Source: Crotalaria pallida (lineage: Eukaryota; Streptophyta; Magnoliopsida; Fabales; Fabaceae). From it: a DNA stretch of 64,000 nucleotides. Below the pieces are notes generated by a model. That model saw only the letters and a program-made list of their open reading frames with translations. It searched no databases and was not told the DNA's origin. Position 1 is the first letter of the stretch. Every line of letters begins with the position of its first letter. The DNA lies in the NCBI GenBank assembly GCA_037953625.1, contig CM075650.1, positions 122,433,706 through 122,497,705 on the forward strand, in the 5' to 3' direction. Below are positions 55,942 through 64,000 of this stretch, piece after piece. The translations under genes were made by a program, and so were the position numbers.

Positions 55942-57382
55942 CTATGCAGTAGGTTGATGACTGTAGTTCACTAGTCAAGGATATGAGATATAAATTTCTC
56001 ACATAGGTATACCTTTGGAGTAATGATGTATTGTATTGATTCATCATGAGAACGTAATGTGGATCGTTATGTGAGTATCCTATGTGATTCTCATGATAGT
56101 AATGGTGTATGTGGTCTTTTGACTTGAGGTCACAACGATTCCCATTATGTGAAATTGTATGTTTTAATGTAGTCAAATGTAACCAAATGATCATAAAGTT
56201 CTTACACTAAGAACATGTTAAATTGGAGATATCACAAGGCATGCACGTGCATGCGGAAGTTGAACTAGTAATTGCACATGATTGGTCGTCGTGTTTATGA
56301 TGAATGACTGTACATACTAACACACGAACAATTATGAACTACATTGTCATTCTCTCAAAGCCCAGATTGAGTGCTATTATAGATAATAATGTTAAACCAT
56401 TGTTTTAGTCACAAGTGGGACATTGGAAATACACAACAGGGTGAGAGACAACGATATCCGCTTTTCTTAGGAGAAAAACAAGAATTGAGATTCTCTTTTT
56501 TAGTGCTAGCAGTTTAAAGAATGAGAGAGACTCCATTGGTGTACCTTAGAAGTTGGTCATTCTATCCGTGTGGATTCTAATAATGGCCAATTATACTTCT
56601 TGAACTCGTGACTAGCATTAAGATTTGAGTTCATGTTCGCTGCTGTGATCATGATCAGTACTGACAAGAGGTTTTGTGATCAATATAACAAAGGCTCTTG
56701 TATTTGTTGTTATCTTTTATCACAAGCCATGCCCTTTTGCAACGATCCTTGGTGGGATTTCCTATAAAATTTTATGGCACATACGATACGAGAATTCTCA
56801 ACAATGGTATCAAAGTTGGGATCAGTATTGTGAAGGAAGGTTCTTAATGGATTCAAATGTGGGGTCTCTTGTGCCGAAAGTCTTCCTAAAAATAAGGAAG
56901 TCGGGTGACATGTTTCAAGAGAAGGTTCCTCGGCAATAATATTAAAATCCTATTTTAGTATCATAGAGAATAAGTAATATCTAGCAATAAATCACAAATA
57001 CCAAAGTATAGGAATGCTTGTGATTTGACATTTTTTTTCGGGAACAATGGTCACAGGTAGTCGTTGTCCATTTGTCCGGATATCTTAGTTGACCACAAGA
57101 CATGGAAATGTCATCCTTGCATAGGTCAACTAACCTTGGTTTCTTAAACCCGTGCAGACATGCTAAACAAGTCTAATTAATATCACATATCCATATACCA
57201 AAATAGATTCAATATCTCATATTCATGATTGGTGAGATACACTCATCAATAATCTACCACATACAAGTCTTTTTCCATTACAGTTGTCCTTATTAACTAT
57301 AATACTCAAGTAGGGATATTTGAAGGTAATGTTCTTCAAGTCAACTAGATAGATCTTGATACTCAGTCATGTACTTGATATC
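55942..57382. other. unassigned repeat-like sequence around the Reina-like insertion
   Basis: Sequence left of the Reina-like element (about 50060-50208) continues here after the GGCTA duplication. The stretch has the feel of a non-coding retroelement relic, but I see no LTR ends and no protein domain. The 87-codon frame at 56676-56939 has no recognisable motif. Confidence 0.35.
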
Positions 57383-57390
57383 CTCATGGT

Positions 57391-58469
57391 TGTGTTGCAT
57401 GAGTACGGGTACGGTATCGATACTCGGTACGGATACGGGTACGGGGTACGACATTTTTAAAAAAATTAGGGTACGGGTACGTTCTTATATATATTTAATT
57501 TATAAATATAATTATATATAAATTTAAAAAATAGAAAATTGCTAAAATAAAAATACAATCAACAAATTGAAATTCATAAGAATTAATAATTTCCATCACA
57601 ACAAAAAAGAGTTAATAAGAACACCTGGTTAATAGGAAAATTGCAAAAATAAAAATACAATCAACAAATTGAAATTCATAAGAATTAATAATTTCCATCA
57701 CAACAAAAAAGAGTTGATAAGAATTAATATGAGTGTATTATTTTTTTACTAAAATATGAGTGTATTAATTTAACAATTTTACTAAAATGGTTTAAACACT
57801 TGGTGTGCAAAAAAAAAATCGAAACAAAATATGAGCATCAAACCACTTTTCATTGTTGTTTTAAATCAAGATAGTATTCATTATACCATCACAACAAAGA
57901 AAAAGGAAAACAGAGAAATATTTATAGAACATGAAATACCAGTTAGTAAGAGAACAAAACATAGAAAGGGGAAACAGAGACAGGGGAGAAAGTTTAGAGG
58001 AAGACACCAAACTAATGAAGGAGGGAAGCATAATGAGGGGTAGCGCGAAAGGTGGAGGGAGTCAAACACAACGAGCGGTGGGGGGGGGGGGTCAAGCATA
58101 ATGAGGGACGGAGGGGATCAAGTCAGTAAGAGGAGAAAAAAAAATTGAGACTTGAGAGTGCTTTTTCGGGTTAAAATGATAGAGGGTGAGAAGATAATTG
58201 AAAAATATTGAATAAAGATGGTTTTTCCTTATCCTTGTGAACAAAACACATCGTTTGGGGAAAAAAATTATGTTCAATCGTACCACATGGACGTACCCAT
58301 TCAAGTCCCCAAACGTACCCATTCAAGTACCCAATTTTTTTTATTTATTTTGTTTGGATACACACCCGGTACGTATCCACGAGTACCCAAGGCATACCGG
58401 GTACGAGTACGTACTGACCCGTACCCGGTACGTGTACGACAGCTAGTAGGAGTACCCATGCTTCAAAGC
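57391..58469. mobile_element. hAT-like element with GTACGGGTACG-rich ends
   Basis: Subterminal regions (57405-57485 and 58360-58460) are packed with GTACGGGTAC-type words, direct on the left and inverted on the right. Ends TGTGTTGCATGAGTAC and, inverted, GCTTTGAAGCATGGGTAC are similar. Flanking 8-mers CTCATGGT (57383-57390) and CTAATGGT (58470-58477) differ at one base. No transposase. A G run lies at about 58080-58091. Confidence 0.7.
57531..57722. repeat. direct duplication, period about 102 bp
   Basis: Two adjacent copies of a segment containing 'aaaatacaatcaacaaattg' and 'aatttccatcacaacaaaaa' lie inside the hAT-like element. Confidence 0.9.
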
Positions 58470-58506
58470 CTAATGGTATCAAATTCATTACCCCATATAT
58501 TGATAG

Positions 58507-59267
58507 TGTAACATCCCTCAATTTTTTAGAATAATATTTTATTTTAATATAAATAATAATAAGGATTTTTGGAATTTAAAATATATTATTTTAGAATGAA
58601 ATAATTTTGAAAAGAAAAGATTCAATTAAGATAAGAAAGTTGTAATTTTATAAGTTAAATAATTAATTTGCAGAATAAATAAGTAATTACCAGTCCTGGT
58701 AATCAATTGTAATAATGGACAATCGATTATCGAGTCCAAAATTTTCAGTCTAACCAAATTTTAAGCCCGATAATCGATTATCAAGGGTTAACAATCGATT
58801 ATCCTGACATTTCTTCATACTGAAGAAAGGTTTTGATGACCAAAACACGTGGGCTTTTCGTTCTTTGACATTTCATGCTCCCCTCTCATTACTCAGTAGC
58901 TGAGGGAAGTGAAGTGTCACATTCCCATCAGCCACTTATCCTCATGGCACCTCTAAGAGATTAGTTATAAGTAGGAAATATATACCTCAGTTGCTAGAAC
59001 TTTTAGATGCCTTGGAAGCTTTAGAACAAGCCTAAAAATGTGTAAGCCTTTTGTCTTAGGGTGCAATACGAGAGCCTTGCTAAAAAAATCGCCAAAATCC
59101 ATTCTTAAAACCAAATCCAGACTTCCAAATAGTCTTGCCACTGTCACTACTTTGTCCACCTCATGTGCCTTGCTCAGGGAGAATTAGACCCTGATTCTTG
59201 GCTCTAAATATCGTCCTCATACCAAAGAATAAAACCAAGTTGATTTTATAGGTTTCCGTTACCAAAC
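58507..59267 (+). mobile_element. LTR fragment of another Ty3/gypsy element
   Basis: It begins TGTAACATCCCTC, the same kind of LTR start as the Tekay-like array but otherwise different. It holds three ATCGATTATC palindrome-type motifs (about 58725, 58772 and 58792). It is interrupted at 59267 by the Tat-type element, so its 3' part is not visible. Confidence 0.55.
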
Positions 59268-59904
59268 TGTAGGGTCTGCCGACCATATACGGACCCAAGT
59301 CTTACCAAAGGGATTCTCTAAGGGCACTTTCCTCGATTTACTTAGCAGGAAAGTCCTTCGCTCGGACTCGTGGACTCCGAGCATACCCAAGGGCCAAGCT
59401 CGGACTTGATGGGGCCGAGCCTTACAATCGGTCTTCAATTCATCAGGCTCGGGACTCTAGGACCGAGACATACCGTCGGCTCGCGGATAAGCTCAGGCTC
59501 GCCGAGACTTCTTATCCCTTCCGCAAATCTCTCCTAGATTCTCGCAACAGCCTAGGCATGAGATCTTCAGCCGTTCCTAACCCGATTCTAAGAGCATAAT
59601 CCTCCGATATTATCTCACAGAATCCTGGTTCAGCACAGCTCTGATACAGGGCCCAAACGGCCCATATCAACCTCCTCCAAACCCTATAAATAGCTCATCA
59701 CACCTAGGGTTTCAGGTAAGTACTCTCATCCCTAAGTTGACACTTTGCACACACGCGTTGACTAGGGAGACCCTGCTTTTCCAAACTGGAACTGCATAAA
59801 TACCATAAGTCACACATTAACACTTGATCCTCTTTTGGGCTCCTGGTTACCATAATCTTGAGCACTTAGAGGGTTAAGGACATACAGTGTTTAAGGACAC
59901 TACA
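59268..59904 (+). repeat. 5' LTR of Tat-type element
   Basis: The LTR runs TGTAGGGTCTGCC...GGACACTACA (5-bp inverted ends TGTAG/CTACA). It has repeated 'ccgag' and 'ctcgg' words at 59350-59500. Confidence 0.85.
59685..59692 (+). promoter_or_regulatory. TATA box of the Tat-type LTR
   Basis: TATAAATA in 'ccctataaatagctc', about 220 bp before the LTR end, is a standard position for the retroelement promoter. Confidence 0.7.
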
Positions 59905-59905
59905 T

Positions 59906-59923
59906 TGGCGCCATCTGTGGGGA
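59906..59923 (+). promoter_or_regulatory. primer-binding site of Tat-type element
   Basis: TGGCGCCATCTGTGGGGA lies one base after the LTR end; a common primer site in plant Tat elements. Confidence 0.85.
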
Positions 59924-59956
59924 CGAATAACTAGAATTCCCACATCCACTGTTCTC

Positions 59957-61722
59957 ATGGCAAACGACAACGGTAATGAGGGAGATCTCCACCGTCGCCT
60001 CCGGGGGAGGCCACCTAAGAACGGAAGGAATGTAAGGGACAGAATCACTCCGGGAGGACCCAATGAAGGCAATCAGGCTAATGTCTCTCTAGTCCTTCCG
60101 ATTCCAGCAGGTCAGGCACAAGCCATTGTCTCTCCCCTTATTGAAGGTGGCGGAGAGCGGTCCAACCCTCGGTCTGATCCTGATGATCATGTTTCAGAGT
60201 GGCATGATATTGCAGATTCTGGACCACATCAATCTCGGAGGGCCCCTGCTGGATCATGAATTGATGAGGATCGTCGAGTAGGGCGTTCCGCTCATCACGA
60301 TCATTCCCGAGCCGAGAGATCCGGCAGGGAAATACCTCACCTGACTAGGGGTCACTTTGGAACGCTTCAAGGTGGTCAACGTTCTGAAACAGAGGGCAGG
60401 TCTTACATGACTACCTCTTTGGCTCGAAGGAGGGAAGAGTCAATCATGGAAATCTTGAGAACTCAGACTTCCCTAATTGAGAAACAGAATCAGGCTATTG
60501 CTGCTCTTCAGCAGCAGAGCATGGCGAGAACAGCCGAGCAAGGCCCTCACGTGGCTCTCGGCAACCCGAGCAATCTTCCTCCACCCCCACCACTCAACCC
60601 GAATATGGTTCCTGAGCATATTACCGGGGGACCTCATCCTGGACATCCTTTCACAGCTGATATCATGGCATTCCAAATCCCGCAGACTTATGCGGGCCAT
60701 CAAAATATTCCTCGGTACACTGGGACAACAGATCCGATGGACCACATTGTGGCTTACGAGTCTTCCATGATGTTTTATGGAGGAGGGGATTTCATGAAGT
60801 GCCGCGCTTTCTCAATGACTCTGGGCTCGGCACCTTTGAGATGGTTCAATTCCCTATCCGCTAATTCAATTCACTCTTGGGCTGAGCTTAGAAGAGCATT
60901 CCTAAATAGATACACAGCCAGTATGTCACAGCCAAAGTCCGATCATTCGTTAGCTGGAGTCACACAGAGACCAGACGAGTCTCTACGGGATTACTTAGCT
61001 CGGTATCAACAAGAGGCTAGTGGCATATCAGGTCTGCAATCTGGAGTATCTGTTCTCTTGCTTACTCAAGGGTTGCGAGATGGAGATTTTAAGGATTGTT
61101 TGATTGGAGAACCACCCAAGGATATGGCCGAGCTCAGGGAAAGGTCCAGAAAGTTTGTCAATCTGGAAGAATTTCATAGAATCAGTACTGCGGCACGGGG
61201 TAAGGAAGAACGTCAAGAGCAACGCCCTCGTCAAAACGACCCTCGTCAAAGCGATCGTTTTCGAGATGGTAGGGGGAGGAAGGATAAAAGAGAAAGAGAA
61301 AAAGGAGAAAAACTGCCTCCAAAAGGCAAATATGATGAATATACCCAGCTCACGGTCCCAAGGAGTCAAATCCTTCACTCGGCCTCCAGCTTTGAGAAGA
61401 GCTGCTCAAAAAGATAAGACAAAATATTGTGACCATCATGGCGGATGGGGGCATACCACTGATCAGTGTACTATGCTGAAGGACTTGATTGAAGAAATAG
61501 TGAGGGACGGAAAACTTCAACAATACATTGGCGAAGCGATGCGGAAGCGTTCCAGGAGAAAAAGTCATTCACCACCCAGACCCGAGCAGAAAAGAAATAG
61601 GAGCCCTTCACCACCTGCAGGGGGAGCCTCTACCCTACTGTCCGAGCAGGATAAGGGTCGAGAGACTTTTCTGATTAACACCATTGCTGGAGAATTCGCA
61701 GGTGGAGGGGAAAGAGAGGTGA
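59957..61722 (+). pseudogene. gag of Tat-type element with stop and frameshifts
   Basis: ATG at 59957 (MANDNGNEGDLHRRL). The frame is open except for a single TGA at 60257-60259, then continues to the gag core (about 60640-61190; FQIPQTYAGHQNIPRYTGTT, MTLGSAPLRWFNSL, YLARYQQEASGI). A frame change near 61365-61382 leads to the zinc-knuckle-like CDHHGGWGHTTDQC (about 61430), and a second near 61690-61723 returns to the first frame and enters pol. Gag forms the particle that packages the RNA. These lesions would block a full product. Confidence 0.85.
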
Positions 61723-64000
61723 TCGAAAGAAGTATGTGGGTCAAGTTCTTTTGGTGGCCAGCCGACCGATTCAAAAGCCCAAAAAGAAGAACATCGTCAT
61801 CAGTTTCAGTGATGAGGACTTTGCCGACATAATCCAAGATCGCAATGACCCAATGGTAGTTACAGCCAGGCTCGGCAATTACGAAGTAAAGAGGATTCTC
61901 GTTGATCGGGGGAGTTCAGCAGACATTATGTTCTTGGATCTGTTCGAAGCCTTGAAGTTGAAAATATTTGACCTAACTCCGATCGAGGGAAGTTTGATTG
62001 GCTTTACGGGCCATTCGATTGTTCCTCTAAGGCATATCCAACTCCCAGTTACCCTGGGGGAACAACCATCTACTCGAACTGAGATAGTGAAGTTTCTAGT
62101 TGTCCAAGCTCCGTCGGCATACAACGCCATCCTCGGCCGTACTGCACTCCAGTCTTTTGGTGTCGTTGTATCAACTGTCCACCTAGCTATGAAGTTTCCA
62201 GGGTCTGATGACAAGGTGGTAACGGTACGTTCTGAACAAGAGCTGGCTCGGAAATGTTACAATATCAGCCTGGGTAAACTGAAAATTGAAGATGAGAAGA
62301 TTATGCAAGAACCACTCAACAAGGGAAGTGTTAACTTGGCAGATTTTGATGTAAGGGAGGAGGATGAAACTAGGCCAACCCCTCAGGGGGATTTCAAGAA
62401 GGTAATTTTGGGTTCCGATCCATCCCGTTGTGTCAAGATTGGTGTTGGTCTTGCTGAAGAAGTTGAGAGAGAACTGACAGAACTGCTCGTAGAAAACAAA
62501 GATCTATTTGCTTGGACCTCGGCAGACATGCCAGGAATCGATCCGAATTTCATTTGCCACAAATTAAGTGTGTACCCTGGCGCTAAGCCAGTTTGTCAGA
62601 GGAAAAGACGGGTCGGAACCGAGAAGGCTCAAGCAACAGAAGAAAAGGTTGCCGAGCTACTTGAAGCAGGGTTCATCAGGGAAGTGGTGTACACCGATTG
62701 GTTGGCTAATCTCGTACTGGTCAAGAAATCCAATGGAAAGTGGAGAATGTGCATGGATTATACAGACTTAAACAAGGTCTGCCCCAAGGACCAATACCCA
62801 CTTCCCTGCATAGACAAATTAGTAGATAGCTCGGCAGGATATCAGAGATTGTCATTCATGGACGCTTATTCGGGCTACAATCAGATCCTGATGTATCCCC
62901 CAGATCAGGTGAAGACTTCATTCGTGACTGAAAATTCTACATATTGTTATAATGTCATGCCCTTCGGACTTAAGAACGCTGGGGCAACTTACCAGCGAAT
63001 GATGAATAAGGTGTTCGGCTCGCTTATCGGGCCCAGAATGGAGGTGTACATTGACGATATGATTGCTAAGAGTTTGAAGGAAGAAGACCATGCTAAGGAT
63101 TTGAAGATCATTCTTGGAAAAATCTGGCAGTTCGATATGAGGTTGAATCCGGAAAAATGCACCTTTGGGGTTCCTGCTGGGTCATTCCTCGGATTTATGC
63201 TCACTGAACGAGGAATCGAGGCAAATCCAGAGAAGTGCCGAGCCATCCTCAAGATGAAGAGTCCATCCGACATCAAGGGTGTCCAGCAGCTGGCAGGTCG
63301 GGTAACAGCTCGGGTAGCAGCTCTTTCCAGATTTTTATCCCAATCAGCTCGGAAGGCTCTACCATGGTACCAACTACTGAGGAAGGAAAAGGAGAAGACG
63401 TTCGAGTGGAACGAGGCATGCGAAAAGGCCTTCATTGACCTTAAGCAATACCTGGCATCCCCCCAATCTTATCTAGTCCTATAACTGGAGAAATTCTGTT
63501 CATTTACTTATCAGTGGGTGATTCGGTTGTCAGTTCGGTTCTGGTCCGGGAAGAATCAGGTAAAGAATCTCCTGTTTATTTTGTCAGCCGAGCGCTTCAA
63601 GGGCCAGAGCTGAGGTACCAGAAGGTGGAAAAATTGGCTTTTTGTTTGGTTGTCACGGCCAGAAGACTACGACAGTACTTCCAGAGCCATCACATCAAGG
63701 TCAGAACAGCTCAGCCGATCCGTCAAATTCTTCAAAAACCCGACTTGGCAGGGAGAATGGTGACTTGGGCCATTGAACTTTCCGAGTTCGACATCACTTT
63801 CAAACCAAGGAAGGCAATGAAATCTCAGGTCCTAGCTGATTTCCTTACCGAGTTTACTGAGCCATCGACGAGCTCAAACTTGGACTGGAGCGTTTATGTT
63901 GACGGGTCAAGCAACAAGCTTGGAGCAGGTGATGGAATAATCTTGGAGAACTCCGAGGGAGTGACCCTTGAGTATTCTTTGAAGTTCGGATTTCCTACTT
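61723..64000 (+). pseudogene. protease-RT-RNase H of Tat-type element (partial at window end)
   Basis: The first frame runs to a stop at 63482-63484. Protease shows ILVDRGSSADIMF (about 61895), where the usual Thr or Ser after the catalytic Asp is Arg. Reverse transcriptase spans about 62640-63220 (WRMCMDYTDLNKVCPKDQYP, VMPFGLKNAGATYQRMM, and the intact catalytic VYIDDM at about 63050). At the C run 63449-63454 the frame shifts by one base, and from about 63455 to the window end another frame stays open with a connection domain (YFVSRALQGPELRYQKVEK) and the start of an RNase H (VYVDGSSNKLGAGDGIIL, about 63895). Two RNase H-like parts are normal for Tat elements. Integrase would lie beyond the window. 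Confidence 0.88.

Larger units (their letters stand above)
59268..64000 (+). mobile_element. Tat-lineage Ty3/gypsy retrotransposon (runs off the window)
   Basis: The 5' LTR is 59268-59904, followed by a primer-binding site, gag, protease, reverse transcriptase and RNase H. The left flank is CAAAC, the expected half of a 5-bp duplication. The 3' half lies beyond 64000. Gag and polymerase style and the primer site TGGCGCCATCTGTGGGGA fit the Tat lineage (RIRE2/Retand type). Confidence 0.9.

Overview
The window is plant nuclear DNA. Evidence: long AT-rich intergenic stretches, one multi-exon gene with GT-AG introns, tRNA-like SINEs, and dense Ty3/gypsy, Mutator-like (MULE), hAT and RTE elements. 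A legume is my best guess from the look of the gene and retroelement proteins, but the sequence alone does not prove it.

Layout. 1-5.8 kb: remains of a B3-domain-like gene (+) next to a FAR1-type MULE transposase pseudogene (-), then an AT-rich spacer. 5.84-35.78 kb: one nested stack of transposons. A short hAT element (target-site duplication, TSD, AATTAGAT/AATTAAAT) holds a small second hAT with its own Stowaway-like MITE. It also holds a Pack-MULE (9-bp TSD ATCTTAAAT) that carries a broken fragment of a TMK-type receptor kinase. The kinase fragment is split by a 27-kb minus-strand LTR retroelement (TSD CCCAT) that has no recognisable gag-pol but carries a spliced plus-strand (antisense) gene with a plant mobile domain (PMD). 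That gene is split in turn by a 14.7-kb LTR-internal-LTR-internal-LTR tandem of a Tekay-like element. 36.8-37.6 kb: another hAT. 37.9-49.4 kb: the only apparently intact host gene, chloroplast-type ribonuclease J, which I resolve into 17 exons coding 884 residues, with SINEs in introns 1 and 2 and an antisense RTE LINE fragment in intron 15. 50.2-55.9 kb: a decayed minus-strand Reina-like element (TSD GGCTA). 57.4-58.5 kb: a hAT with GTACGGGTACG-rich ends. 58.5 kb to the end: an LTR fragment interrupted by a Tat-type Ty3/gypsy element that runs off the window.

The most unusual signal is inside the Tekay-like LTRs. Each LTR has eight hairpin units in which a constant 24-bp core lies at the centre of a near-perfect palindrome. 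Four different arm sequences occur, and in each the left and right arms change together. A second cross-element signal is that three unrelated elements each carry clusters of ATCGAT or CTCGAG-centred palindromes. I found no tRNA, rRNA or CRISPR array.
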